A stretch of DNA of 64,000 bases, taken from positions 1 through 64,000 of the forward strand of contig NZ_JAFKCV010000011.1 of the NCBI RefSeq assembly GCF_017254865.1. Reading direction: 5' to 3'. Position 1 is the first letter of the stretch; the number at the start of each line of letters is the position of its first letter. This document shows, in pieces, positions 33,701-41,900 of this stretch. This stretch comes from Bowmanella dokdonensis (GTDB taxonomy: Bacteria > Pseudomonadota > Gammaproteobacteria > Enterobacterales > Alteromonadaceae). Position numbers and translations under genes: made by a program. The notes below the pieces were generated by a model that saw only the letters and a list, made by a program, of their open reading frames with translations, did not search any database and was not told where the DNA came from.

Positions 33701-34444
33701 ATGCGCACATTGTGGTTGGTGTTTTTAAATGGTCTGGTGTTGTTCAGTCCATGGTCACAGGCTGATGACAGTCCAACGGTGGTGGCTGTCGTGGCGGCCA
33801 TGCATGGCTTTCATCGCGACCATCCCTCTTACAGTTATCAGCAACTGTATGATTATATCGCCTCTTTGCAGCCTGACTCCGTGGGAGTGGAGATTCGTTC
33901 TGAAGATATGGCGGCAGACAAATCCTACCTGGCAAAGAATTATCCGGCAGAAATGATTGAGCTGGCCGGCCGCTACGGGCAAAGGGCTTTTGGGTTCGAC
34001 TGGCTGGGTAATGCGATTGCCGGCCAGCCCATTCCCGCAGATTACTGGCAACACCTTGAGGTGAAAAAGCTTGAACGGCAGTTGGCCAAAGACGCGTCAT
34101 TCCAGTCCAGCCGACCAGTTTTACTGGAAAAGCTGCAACAGCAGCAAATGGCCCTGTTGCAAAGCGCCACTGCCGAACTGTTCCCCGTTGAACAATATGG
34201 ACAGTTGACCCGGCGGATTGACAAGCTTTATGCCGATTGGCTGGAACACAGCCCCTACGGAGCTATTGAAGCCTTCAACCGTGAGCGGGACAGGCAGATC
34301 GCCGAGAATATCATTGCGTTTGTCAGCCAACATCCGGGTCAGCGTATTGTCCTGGTGATGGGGGCAGATCATCAGACTTTTGCCATTGAGGCTCTCGAAA
34401 AGCATTTCGGCGACAGCATTGAATGGCTGTCGCCCAGGCCTTAA
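33701..34444 (+). CDS. Exported protein, possibly TraB/ChaN (TIKI-fold) superfamily
   Basis: A 247-residue protein with a signal peptide (to S-Q-A-D near 22). An early A-A-M-H-G-F-H-R segment, a V-G-V-E-I-R strand and a late V-M-G-A-D-H-Q-T-F segment recall the H/GxxH arrangement of TraB, GumN and ChaN-like proteins, some of which bind haem or act as metalloproteases. The match is by pattern only and I would not assign an activity. The chosen ATG follows a weak site (CGGA nine bases upstream). Last gene of the operon, overlapping the convergent cytochrome b gene by four bases. Confidence 0.5.
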   Translation: MRTLWLVFLNGLVLFSPWSQADDSPTVVAVVAAMHGFHRDHPSYSYQQLYDYIASLQPDSVGVEIRSEDMAADKSYLAKNYPAEMIELAGRYGQRAFGFDWLGNAIAGQPIPADYWQHLEVKKLERQLAKDASFQSSRPVLLEKLQQQQMALLQSATAELFPVEQYGQLTRRIDKLYADWLEHSPYGAIEAFNRERDRQIAENIIAFVSQHPGQRIVLVMGADHQTFAIEALEKHFGDSIEWLSPRP

Positions 34445-34983
34445 TTTTTACCCCACCACATGCGTTTGAGGGTATTGTCCTTGAGCAGATAATGGTGAAA
34501 CAGGGCGGCCAGAGCATGCAGACCTATCAGGAAATAACCCACTTGGCCGAAGGTTTCATGGAGTTCCTCAATCTGGTGGGCCAGATCTTTGTCCGGGCCC
34601 ATCAACGGTGGCAAATCCAGTCCGAAAAAAGGAATGGACTTGGCCTCACCACTTAGAATCAGCCAACCGCCAATGGGCATCAGCAACATCAGTGCATAGA
34701 GCAGTCCATGTACAAGCTTGGCCAGCTTTTCCTGCCAGGCGGCGGGTTCTGGGGTAATGGCAGGACGGGAATAGCGCAGGCGAAAATAAATCCGCAATAT
34801 CACCAGCAGCCCGACACTCAAACCCAGCATAAAATGCCAGTGTTTAAGCGCTTCTCTCGGGTCACTGCCTTTGGGATAGAATTCGCGAAGTTCAATGCAG
34901 GCATACACTGCCACCAGCAACAGAAACATCAGCCAATGCAGGACAATACTGGCTGAGTGATACCTCATAGTTGGTGCGGACAT
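34441..34983 (-). CDS. Cytochrome b561-family protein (CybB-like)
   Basis: A 180-residue four-helix membrane cytochrome b. Haem-ligand histidines are visible in S-I-V-L-H-W-L-M-F (first helix), L-K-H-W-H-F-M-L-G (second), V-H-G-L-L-Y-A-L-M-L-L-M-P-I-G-G-W (third) and L-H-A-L-A-A-L-F-H-H-Y (fourth). Superoxide:quinone oxidoreductase activity is known for E. coli CybB. It converges on the two-component operon with a four-base overlap. No box of the local type lies at the expected position upstream. Confidence 0.9.
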   Translation of the reverse strand: MSAPTMRYHSASIVLHWLMFLLLVAVYACIELREFYPKGSDPREALKHWHFMLGLSVGLLVILRIYFRLRYSRPAITPEPAAWQEKLAKLVHGLLYALMLLMPIGGWLILSGEAKSIPFFGLDLPPLMGPDKDLAHQIEELHETFGQVGYFLIGLHALAALFHHYLLKDNTLKRMWWGKN

Positions 34984-35103
34984 AGGCTTCCCCTGTTAGT
35001 TTATAGTTATTTTACAAGCAATTGTGATGAAGCCGATGATCCAGATCAAGGCTTTCATGAGTGTTTCAACAAGGCCGGTGCGGCAACGATTTCCTCTGTG
35101 TGT

Positions 35104-35844
35104 TCATCCGCTGAAGACGGACTCATCAGCTCCGGGGGGCAGCGGATAGAAACGATACACCCACCAGGCCACACAGCAGATGATCAGCCAGGCAAGCTGC
35201 ATGGACACCAGGGTATGACTGAGAAAATGATCGCCGACGGCCATCTTATACAGGCCCATTGTCCAGCCCAGGCTCATCGTCCCGACTAACGCCTGGCGTC
35301 GTCTGCCGGGACCCTGCACCAAAAACAGTAAAGACAGCAGGGCAAAGCCGCCACTGGCATGACCGGCTGGGAAACAGTTTTGCTGGCCGCTCAGTTGCCA
35401 CTGGGTCAGGCTATCGGTCAGTAACGGCATATAGGGATAATGGCCGCCAAACGGCTGCAGGTCCACCGGACAGGCTACACTGGTCACGCCTTTGAGCATG
35501 CCCACTGCTGCCGGTACCAAAGCCAAAGACAACAACAGGATCAGCAATCCTGGCTTGGCACCGGCCCGGCCGTAGCGTCGGGTATTCATCACCAACATAG
35601 CCAGCGAGCCGACAAACAGGCACATCAGGGCACCTTTGGGGCCGGTATAAAATAGTAACCTGGCCCAGGGCTCTTGTTTATGCCATAGCCACTGGTGTGA
35701 TAACGGCTGGTAAAGCCATTGCTGGACCGCTATATCCATATGAGTGAATTGGAACAACAGCAAAGTAGCGCATATACCACACAGGCTTAACAGTATATGC
35801 CGGACCAGACCGCTATTCGGCTTTGTAGACAAAATAAGGAACAC
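35104..35844 (-). CDS. PAP2-family membrane phosphatase
   Basis: A 246-residue membrane phosphatase of the PAP2 superfamily, acting on lipid phosphates such as undecaprenyl diphosphate, phosphatidic acid or lipid A 1-phosphate. Helices surround the motifs: G-P-K-G-A region (first), C-F-P-A-G-H-A-S-G-G-F (second, with catalytic His) and D-H-F-L-S-H-T-L (third). It overlaps the end of eptA by 32 bases and closes the BamA-like/DgkA/EptA operon. The start codon is uncertain (GTG 35844 or a later codon). In this setting it could prepare lipid A or recycle the diacylglycerol/phosphatidate pool. Confidence 0.85.
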   Translation of the reverse strand: MFLILSTKPNSGLVRHILLSLCGICATLLLFQFTHMDIAVQQWLYQPLSHQWLWHKQEPWARLLFYTGPKGALMCLFVGSLAMLVMNTRRYGRAGAKPGLLILLLSLALVPAAVGMLKGVTSVACPVDLQPFGGHYPYMPLLTDSLTQWQLSGQQNCFPAGHASGGFALLSLLFLVQGPGRRRQALVGTMSLGWTMGLYKMAVGDHFLSHTLVSMQLAWLIICCVAWWVYRFYPLPPGADESVFSG

Positions 35845-37411
35845 AGGGGGTCACACCTAATGCGTGGGGTTCGATTTCAAAAGCCTGCAACAGACTGCAG
35901 CTGAAGTCGTCGTGGCTGTAGGGTTGGTGGGTCAGTTTAACACTCTCCTCATAATAGATATCAGAGCTGTCACCCACCCAGACCAAAAAGGGGACGTGGG
36001 TTTGCGATTCAGGTGCCAGAAAGTAGGGTATGCCATGCAGATACACGCCGTTTTCCCCCAATGACTCCCCGTGGTCGCTCATATACAGCATGGCGGTTTC
36101 AAATTCAGGGGTATTGCGCTTCAAAAGCTCAATCACTTCATTGAGAAAGTAATCGGTATACAGAATACTGTTGTCGTAGGCATTGATAATCTCCTGATGA
36201 CTGCATTCGGCCAGTTCATTACTCTGGCAGGCCGGGGTAAAGCGTTCGAAGGCCTGAGGATAACGCTTGAAATAGGCCGGCCCGTGACTGCCCATCTGAT
36301 GCAGGACGATGAGAATATCGCCGGTCTGACTGTCTATAAACTCCTGCAGCCCGGCCAGCATACCCATATCCCGGCACTCTGGATTACAGATGGGATTGCG
36401 TTCACTGGTCTGAAAGTCCTCGTAGGGGATCCGATCAGCCACCCCTTTATCATCTGAGTTATTATCCCGCCACAGCAGACTGACACCGGCCCGGTGCAGC
36501 ACATCCAGCACGTTTTCTGTATTTTTGGCAGTGTCAATATCGAAGGACTCTCGGTCACTGAAAGAAAACAGGCAAGGGACGGAGACGGCAGTCGAGGTGC
36601 CGCAAGACTGAACCTGGGTGTAGCTGAGCAGGCTGGTTTGTTGGGCCAGCAGCGGGTTGGTTTGGCGGGCGTAACCATTTAGTGAGAAATGATCGGCGCG
36701 GGCGGTTTCCCCTACCACAACTACAACCAGCTCTTTATGTCCTGTGTGTTCGATCTGGATAGGCTCCGCTGTCGCTGGGAGCAGCGTGCTTGGGGTAGGG
36801 TGGCGAAGATGCCGTACCCCCAAATCGATAGCCGAATAAACAGGATAGAGCGGCGTGACATAGTAGCGAACGCTTTTATGCTCACGGAAGAAACTGGCAA
36901 ACTGGGCCGGGTAAAGCAATCCTCCGGCCAGGGTCAAAACAAGCAGCACTGACAGGGACATCAGCCTGGCTTGCCAACCTGGTTTGCTCAAAGTGCCATG
37001 GTGACGCAGTAACCAGAGCAACAGGCAGGGCCCTATTGCAAAGATCACCAGATGCCAGATTAATCCTGTACTGAGTAAGTCGGCGGCTTCCGCCGGATTG
37101 GTTTGCAAAATATTAGTCAGCATCACCCGATCAAACAGAATCCCAAACTGACCAGTGAAATAACCGGTGGTTGCACTTAGCATTAGCAGCACCGGATAAA
37201 GCCAGGCAGGGGACAGAAGCAGGCCGGCAAGCTGCACCAGCAATAGCAGCAAAAAGGCTGCCATGGTGGCCACTGACAGGATAAATCCAGGATATAGAGA
37301 CAGAGGATAAATAGCCGTAAGTTGCTGAAAAAACGCCCCATTGGCGGTAAACAACATAAACAGGACCATCAGCAAGGGCATCGCCCAGGCAAGTGTGGCT
37401 GGCTGTCTCAT
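35813..37411 (-). CDS. eptA: Lipid A phosphoethanolamine transferase
   Basis: A 532-residue inner-membrane enzyme that moves phosphoethanolamine from phosphatidylethanolamine to lipid A, lowering negative charge and giving resistance to cationic peptides. Five N-terminal helices are followed by a periplasmic sulfatase-like domain with the nucleophile Thr in V-G-E-T-A-R-A-D-H-F-S-L-N-G-Y (about residue 236) and metal-site sequences S-C-G-T-S-T-A, W-R-D-N-N-S and Y-M-S-D-H-G-E-S-L-G. The ATG at 37411 follows GGAG; the TTG at 37426 is the less likely start. It begins five bases after dgkA ends. The by-product diacylglycerol is the substrate of that DgkA. Confidence 0.92.
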   Translation of the reverse strand: MRQPATLAWAMPLLMVLFMLFTANGAFFQQLTAIYPLSLYPGFILSVATMAAFLLLLLVQLAGLLLSPAWLYPVLLMLSATTGYFTGQFGILFDRVMLTNILQTNPAEAADLLSTGLIWHLVIFAIGPCLLLWLLRHHGTLSKPGWQARLMSLSVLLVLTLAGGLLYPAQFASFFREHKSVRYYVTPLYPVYSAIDLGVRHLRHPTPSTLLPATAEPIQIEHTGHKELVVVVVGETARADHFSLNGYARQTNPLLAQQTSLLSYTQVQSCGTSTAVSVPCLFSFSDRESFDIDTAKNTENVLDVLHRAGVSLLWRDNNSDDKGVADRIPYEDFQTSERNPICNPECRDMGMLAGLQEFIDSQTGDILIVLHQMGSHGPAYFKRYPQAFERFTPACQSNELAECSHQEIINAYDNSILYTDYFLNEVIELLKRNTPEFETAMLYMSDHGESLGENGVYLHGIPYFLAPESQTHVPFLVWVGDSSDIYYEESVKLTHQPYSHDDFSCSLLQAFEIEPHALGVTPCVPYFVYKAE

Positions 37412-37415
37412 CCGG

Positions 37416-37859
37416 TTATTCTCCAATTGTCAGCCACAGGTTAACCAGGACGGTTACCCACACCGACAGGGCCATCAGCATCGCTACCAGCACGGCTGCT
37501 GAGCCAAGATCCTTCGCCAATCCGGATAAGGGGTGATGCTCGGTGCTGATTCTGTCCACTACCTTCTCAATCGCGGTATTGATGATTTCCACCAGGACCA
37601 CCAGTAGCAAACTTAGGATAAGGGCCAGATGTTGCATCACGGACACCTCCAGCAGCAGACTGACCGGGGTGAGTCCCCCCAGCAATACCACTTCCTGACG
37701 AAACGCGGCTTCATGACGACTCAGCCATATCAACCCATGCCAGGAATTCACCGAGGCCCTGAGAAGTCGGGTCAGGCCTTTTGCTTTGGAGGCTGCCCCA
37801 GTGACCGTGACAACTTTGTTGGCATCGCCGGGTGGGCAACAAGTGGGATCAGAATGCAT
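37416..37859 (-). CDS. dgkA: Diacylglycerol kinase
   Basis: A 147-residue integral membrane diacylglycerol kinase with three helices. Signature parts are G-L-I-W-L-S-R-H-E-A-A-F-R-Q-E near the first helix and the catalytic E-I-I-N-T-A-I-E-K-V-V-D-R, then L-A-K-D-L-G-S-A-A-V. It phosphorylates diacylglycerol to phosphatidate. Placement next to eptA fits recycling of the diacylglycerol released by phosphoethanolamine transfer. About 30 extra N-terminal residues, Cys-rich at first, precede the core. GAGG is seven bases before the ATG. It overlaps the BamA-like gene by 11 bases. Confidence 0.92.
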   Translation of the reverse strand: MHSDPTCCPPGDANKVVTVTGAASKAKGLTRLLRASVNSWHGLIWLSRHEAAFRQEVVLLGGLTPVSLLLEVSVMQHLALILSLLLVVLVEIINTAIEKVVDRISTEHHPLSGLAKDLGSAAVLVAMLMALSVWVTVLVNLWLTIGE

Positions 37860-39420
37860 GCTTGACCTCAATACGAAATTCCAGGTTGCTGACCTCGTCG
37901 AGGTCGGAAAACGGATGGACCAGATCGATATGAATCACTTGCCGATCGCTGGAGTGGGCCGAATAGAGCCTGGCGCCGATGCCGATATTTTGCAGCACAC
38001 CGCTGTCCTGATTGTCGGTAAGGCTGTCGCCGTAAACCTTGCCTGCGTCATAAAATATGGCCCCACCCAACTCAAAGAGCTTAAACAGGTTAATCTTCGG
38101 ATAGTGACGAAGCTCGGTATTCATGACGAGGCTATGCTCGCCATGCTGGTATTGAAGGGGAAAGCCGCGCAGGCCGGTTTCCCCACCGAGGCTTAACGGA
38201 TTGTCCAGTAACGGATTATCGGAAAATTGCCAGGTAGCGGACAAATACCAGGCCCAGGATGCAGACAGGCGATGAATCATTTCGCTGCTAAGTAGTCCGC
38301 TCAGGCTTCCCTCCTGGCCCTTACCATCGGTAAATCCCTCTGCCTTAAGAGTACTCAGCAACAGGGTACTGTCATTGATGACCAGTCCCTTGTTAACCTC
38401 AACACTCCACAGCAGGCTGTCTTGCAGTGGCCCGTTAACCAGATTCCAGCCCAGACTGGTACGCACATGCCACCCCAGGTTGATATCTTCGTTTTGTTCA
38501 ATCAAGTGCAGATTGTGCAGGGTGACAAATTCATCCTGCAGGTACTCCAGCCCCAGCCAGGGAGCGGTGAACCGTCTATCCTGCGGCAGATAATCCGCCT
38601 GCGGGGCAAAAAACTGATGCTCTTCGTTGCGAAACCCGCCCAGCAACCTCAGGGTCTGGTGACTGTCCTGATACCATTTCCAGCCGCCTTGCAGTTGCAG
38701 ATAATCGATTTGATGACGAAACAGATATTCGTCATTGGCGTTTTGAAACACCGTATCGATGCGATCTTCGCGGTTAAAAGCCAGTTGGCCAGACCAGTTG
38801 TCGTGCAGACTGATAAAGGGACGGTTCAATGACAGGCTGCGCTGGTAACCGTCAGGACTGTCTATCAACCTGATCCGGGCATCGGTGTTGTCAAACCGGT
38901 GCAGGGGAAATTCGGTGTCAATCTTATACCCGCTGCGCTGGGGGTCGGAAAAGTAGGACAATTCCGCATCAATGCCCCGGCCAAGCAGGTTTCTGTCCTT
39001 AATGCCCAGCTCAAAATGGTTCTTTCCCCCGGTGCGGCCAAAGTCCAGTATTGGCATCAGAGACCAGGTATCCCAGGTGTCAATTTGAATTCGCCGCTGA
39101 TCATCCGCTTCAGCCACCTGTACTTTTGCATCGCGCAGGTAGTTGCGGCTGCGCAGATACCGCTCAGCTTCATACAGACGTTTCGGGTCGGTTTCGCAGG
39201 GAGACAGGAACGCCAGTTCGTTTTCCAGGGTTTCGGCACGGGTTTCAATATGCAGCCAGTTGGCCAGCCGATGAAACCAAGTGAGTTCCGGGTCCTGCTC
39301 ATCAAATACCGTGTGAATGTTCAATTCCATCGGCGGCAGGACTTCACATGCCGTGATATCAGTCGCCAACAACAGGCAGAATGGCAGGCCGACAACGACA
39401 TTACGCAGAGTAACCGACAT
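37849..39420 (-). CDS. BamA/TamA-family (Omp85-like) outer-membrane protein
   Basis: A 523-residue exported protein: signal peptide to about 25, a short region with one POTRA-like domain (Y-E-A-E-R-Y-L-R-S-R-N-Y-L-R-D-A-K-V), then a 16-strand-type barrel ending in V-K-H-A-F. The barrel shows the L6-loop signature as G-G-E-T-G-L-R-G-F (usual form R-G-F/Y). Such proteins insert or export proteins, or move lipids, across the outer membrane. The ATG at 39420, second of two adjacent Met codons, is also 47 nt from the upstream box like the other operons. First gene of the DgkA/EptA/PAP2 operon. Confidence 0.8.
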   Translation of the reverse strand: MSVTLRNVVVGLPFCLLLATDITACEVLPPMELNIHTVFDEQDPELTWFHRLANWLHIETRAETLENELAFLSPCETDPKRLYEAERYLRSRNYLRDAKVQVAEADDQRRIQIDTWDTWSLMPILDFGRTGGKNHFELGIKDRNLLGRGIDAELSYFSDPQRSGYKIDTEFPLHRFDNTDARIRLIDSPDGYQRSLSLNRPFISLHDNWSGQLAFNREDRIDTVFQNANDEYLFRHQIDYLQLQGGWKWYQDSHQTLRLLGGFRNEEHQFFAPQADYLPQDRRFTAPWLGLEYLQDEFVTLHNLHLIEQNEDINLGWHVRTSLGWNLVNGPLQDSLLWSVEVNKGLVINDSTLLLSTLKAEGFTDGKGQEGSLSGLLSSEMIHRLSASWAWYLSATWQFSDNPLLDNPLSLGGETGLRGFPLQYQHGEHSLVMNTELRHYPKINLFKLFELGGAIFYDAGKVYGDSLTDNQDSGVLQNIGIGARLYSAHSSDRQVIHIDLVHPFSDLDEVSNLEFRIEVKHAF

Positions 39421-39450
39421 CACAAGCCTTGTCTGAAAACCAATATCCTC

Positions 39451-39483
39451 AGCTTATGCCGGTCAGCTTAAGACAATCTGAAA
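39451..39483 (-). promoter_or_regulatory. PmrA/QseB-type box and promoter of the BamA-like/eptA operon
   Basis: On the minus strand: TTTCAG (39483-39478), 5 bases, CTTAAG (39472-39467), 10 bases, TAAGCT (39456-39451). The second half site is perfect and the first has one mismatch. The 47-nt distance to ATG 39420 is identical to the other three boxes. Confidence 0.6.
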
Positions 39484-39486
39484 GCC

Positions 39487-40383
39487 TCAGCGGCAGATCC
39501 AAAAATCTACCTGCTGGGCCTTCAGAAAGTCTTCCGCTTCAGGGCCTTGCAGTAAGGACAGGGTAGCCAGCATACCAGCCTGGATACAATGGGCAGCGGC
39601 CACAGTGACGGAGCGGGGCGCATCTTTTACTGGAAACCCGGTTTTAGGGTTGAGGATATGACTGTAGCGGATACCGTCCTTTAACAGGAAGCGCCGGGCA
39701 TCGCCGCTGGTGGCCAGTCCTCCCTGATAAATTTTCAGTAACCTGGTGGCGGAGTCTGCCCGGTTCGGATCTTCAATGCCGATATGCCAGGATCGGCCCT
39801 GAACACGAGGGCGTGATACCTGAATATCGCCGCCGAAATTTACCAGCACCGAGGTCCGGGGAGCCAGTTGCAGACAGTGTTTGGTCACGGAATCCACAGC
39901 ATACTCTTTGCCTATTCCGCCAAAATCCAGTTCGAAGCCGGCGGGCATCCGCAAAAAATGCTGATCAAAGCTGAGCTTCTCCCAGCCAACGAACTCCAGC
40001 AGAGGGTTAACCTGAGCGAAAGTTGGCAAGTTGTCTGAACCGTCAAATTTCCACACCCGGCGTAACACACCGGAGGTAATATCGAATAGTCCGTCGCTAA
40101 GCCGGTAACAGGTATCGGCAAAGCTTAGCAGGCGGAAGGTTTCCTCGTCGATGGGCACGGCCTGGCCCTGACTGTGGTTGATACGGTGGCAGAGATTGTC
40201 ATCGCGGTAGCGGCTGTATTTATGTTCGATACGTCTGGCTTCCGACCAGGCCAGCGTTGTCAGCTGTGTTGCCAGATCCCTATCCTGACCGTCAATCAAC
40301 AGTTCACAGGGACTGGCCATGGCCGTGAAGCGACCCACAATGTGATCGCTTCGCGGCTCAATGACAAATGGCGTGTCGTGCAA
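39487..40383 (-). CDS. ApbE-like FAD:protein FMN transferase without signal peptide
   Basis: A 298-residue ApbE-family protein; ApbE transfers FMN from FAD to Thr or Ser of a target protein. Family parts are S-D-G-L-F-D-I-T-S-G (about 96-105), E-L-D-F-G-G-I-G-K-E-Y-A-V-D (151-164), V-N-F-G-G-D-I-Q, T-S-G-D-A-R-R and Y-S-H-I-L-N-P-K-T-G (240-249). Two oddities: no signal peptide or lipobox, though ApbE normally works in the periplasm, and the usual Mg-binding A-D-A-L segment near the C-terminus reads A-G270-M-L, losing the Asp while Thr274 stays. Last gene of the TlpA/DUF4266/DUF3570 operon, 11 bases after DUF3570. Confidence 0.85.
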   Translation of the reverse strand: MHDTPFVIEPRSDHIVGRFTAMASPCELLIDGQDRDLATQLTTLAWSEARRIEHKYSRYRDDNLCHRINHSQGQAVPIDEETFRLLSFADTCYRLSDGLFDITSGVLRRVWKFDGSDNLPTFAQVNPLLEFVGWEKLSFDQHFLRMPAGFELDFGGIGKEYAVDSVTKHCLQLAPRTSVLVNFGGDIQVSRPRVQGRSWHIGIEDPNRADSATRLLKIYQGGLATSGDARRFLLKDGIRYSHILNPKTGFPVKDAPRSVTVAAAHCIQAGMLATLSLLQGPEAEDFLKAQQVDFWICR

Positions 40384-40394
40384 AGGGAATTCCG

Positions 40395-41690
40395 TTAAAA
40401 GCGATAACTGACCTGGGCAATCACGGCTTTGACACTGGGATACAAATCCATCTCCTGGAGGATCCCCGGGGCCTCCACACCATTATTCTTCGGATCCTGC
40501 TGATAGTACTCCAGCCGGAAAGCCAGTTCCTGCCCGCCCTTCAGCAAGATGCCATATTTGAGTCCAACCGTATAGGCCGTCATCTCGCCAATCCGGTAGT
40601 CGGCACTGGCGTAGGTCGGCAACGGCTCTCCCTGCATCAGGAACGGCTGGTAGAACTCGGCGGCACTTTGCTGGTAAAAGCGCACATGGGGCTGGATATA
40701 GGTGGTATCCGACAGCTTGAATTTCAGCCGAGAGTCCAGTGTATGTGACTGGATGTCCCAGTCATCGGTGGCAAAGCGGTAGGAAATATCCGCCACTGCG
40801 CTGTCCATGGCATACTTGGTCTGCCAGTAAAAGTTATGCTTGGTGCGACTGTCCGGACGATTTTCGTAAAGCAGATCCTGCGTTATTCCATCACTGTCTA
40901 CCCGGCTTAGCATCTTGAACGGATCGGTCAGATAGCCATCCACCACCGACAGGCCGTAATTAAACTGCATGATGGTGCGACGGTTGATAACCTGTGTCAG
41001 ACCCAAAACTAAATCCAGGGTATTCTTATCGTCTGAGCCGGCCAACCGAGTCGCATCGAATGCCGCCTGGTAGGCGTCATCCGAGGAAAAATCGTCCCGC
41101 AGTGGCATGCTGGCAAAGGCCACCGGGCGTCCCCCCTCGGGGTCAATGCTGTCAAAAGCGTATGACAGCCCCAGCGACATCGTGGTGTTCTTCTGATTAA
41201 AATCCCGCGCCAGTGAGCCATTCAGAGCCAGGGATAAATAGTCATATTCTTTTGACACATGCAGCCCGCCGCTGACCCGGTAATCCTGCCATACAGGTTG
41301 GGTCCACTGACCATTAAGCTGCACCCGGGTATCCCTGAATGTATCGTCCAGTGGCGTTTCTCCTGCGCCAATCACATACTGGCCATTGCCTGAGGGACGG
41401 GTAAAGGTCTGCGCATAGGGCTGGGCAACGGCACCGGTCGCTGACGCGCCGGTCAGGCCGTCAATCACCAGCTTACCGGAAAAAATGTGCTCGTCACCAA
41501 AGTCCTTGGTTGCACCGAATACCCCTTCCACGGCAGTGACCCGATCAGACTCGCCATAGTAGAGCAGGGCGGTGTCAAACTGCCAGTTGTCAGGGGTGCC
41601 GGCGTCCTGGGCGCTGGCAGGCAAGCCAAGCAGGCTGCAGGCCGCCGCCGCCAGGGCAGTGGCCACCTGAGGTGTGGATTTTAGTTGCAT
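40395..41690 (-). CDS. DUF3570 outer-membrane barrel with a possible flavinylation motif
   Basis: A 431-residue exported protein of the DUF3570 family: signal peptide to A-S-A-Q near 28, then many amphipathic strands and a terminal Q-V-S-Y-R-F, as in outer-membrane barrels. Residues 77-83 read D-G-L-T-G-A-S (41442-41462), close to the ApbE target pattern D-x-x-(S/T)-G-A-(T/S) seen in NqrC and RnfG, and an ApbE homologue is the next gene. Ser83 would be the FMN acceptor. GGAGGAGG precedes the ATG, which overlaps DUF4266 by 10 bases. Function is unknown for the family; covalent flavin is my inference. Confidence 0.8.
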   Translation of the reverse strand: MQLKSTPQVATALAAAACSLLGLPASAQDAGTPDNWQFDTALLYYGESDRVTAVEGVFGATKDFGDEHIFSGKLVIDGLTGASATGAVAQPYAQTFTRPSGNGQYVIGAGETPLDDTFRDTRVQLNGQWTQPVWQDYRVSGGLHVSKEYDYLSLALNGSLARDFNQKNTTMSLGLSYAFDSIDPEGGRPVAFASMPLRDDFSSDDAYQAAFDATRLAGSDDKNTLDLVLGLTQVINRRTIMQFNYGLSVVDGYLTDPFKMLSRVDSDGITQDLLYENRPDSRTKHNFYWQTKYAMDSAVADISYRFATDDWDIQSHTLDSRLKFKLSDTTYIQPHVRFYQQSAAEFYQPFLMQGEPLPTYASADYRIGEMTAYTVGLKYGILLKGGQELAFRLEYYQQDPKNNGVEAPGILQEMDLYPSVKAVIAQVSYRF

Positions 41691-41899
41691 CCGCAGCCTC
41701 CTCCGGCAAAGGCCCGGCCACCGCTGCTGGCTTCCTTGGAGAAATAAATATGGTCGTCCAGGCCCAGGTCTACCGGGTCGGCGTTGAGTGACATCTCATC
41801 TTTGGCCAGCAGATCCCGCTCCCAGGGTTGCACACCCAAAGAGGCACAGGCGGATAATTGCAACACCAGGCCGGCCAGCAGTAAGGGTTTTAGTTTCAT
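41681..41899 (-). CDS. DUF4266 small lipoprotein with C-terminal CGC motif
   Basis: A 72-residue lipoprotein: lipobox L-S-A-C18, then G-V-Q-P-W-E-R-D-L-L-A-K-D-E-M and a conserved tail that ends S-G-G-R-A-F-A-G-G-G-C-G-C-N. The closing Cys-Gly-Cys could bind metal, form a disulfide with the TlpA-like partner or be modified. DUF4266 genes typically sit next to DUF3570, as here. One base separates it from the TlpA gene, and it overlaps DUF3570 by 10 bases. Function unknown. Confidence 0.85.
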   Translation of the reverse strand: MKLKPLLLAGLVLQLSACASLGVQPWERDLLAKDEMSLNADPVDLGLDDHIYFSKEASSGGRAFAGGGCGCN

Positions 41900-41900
41900 C

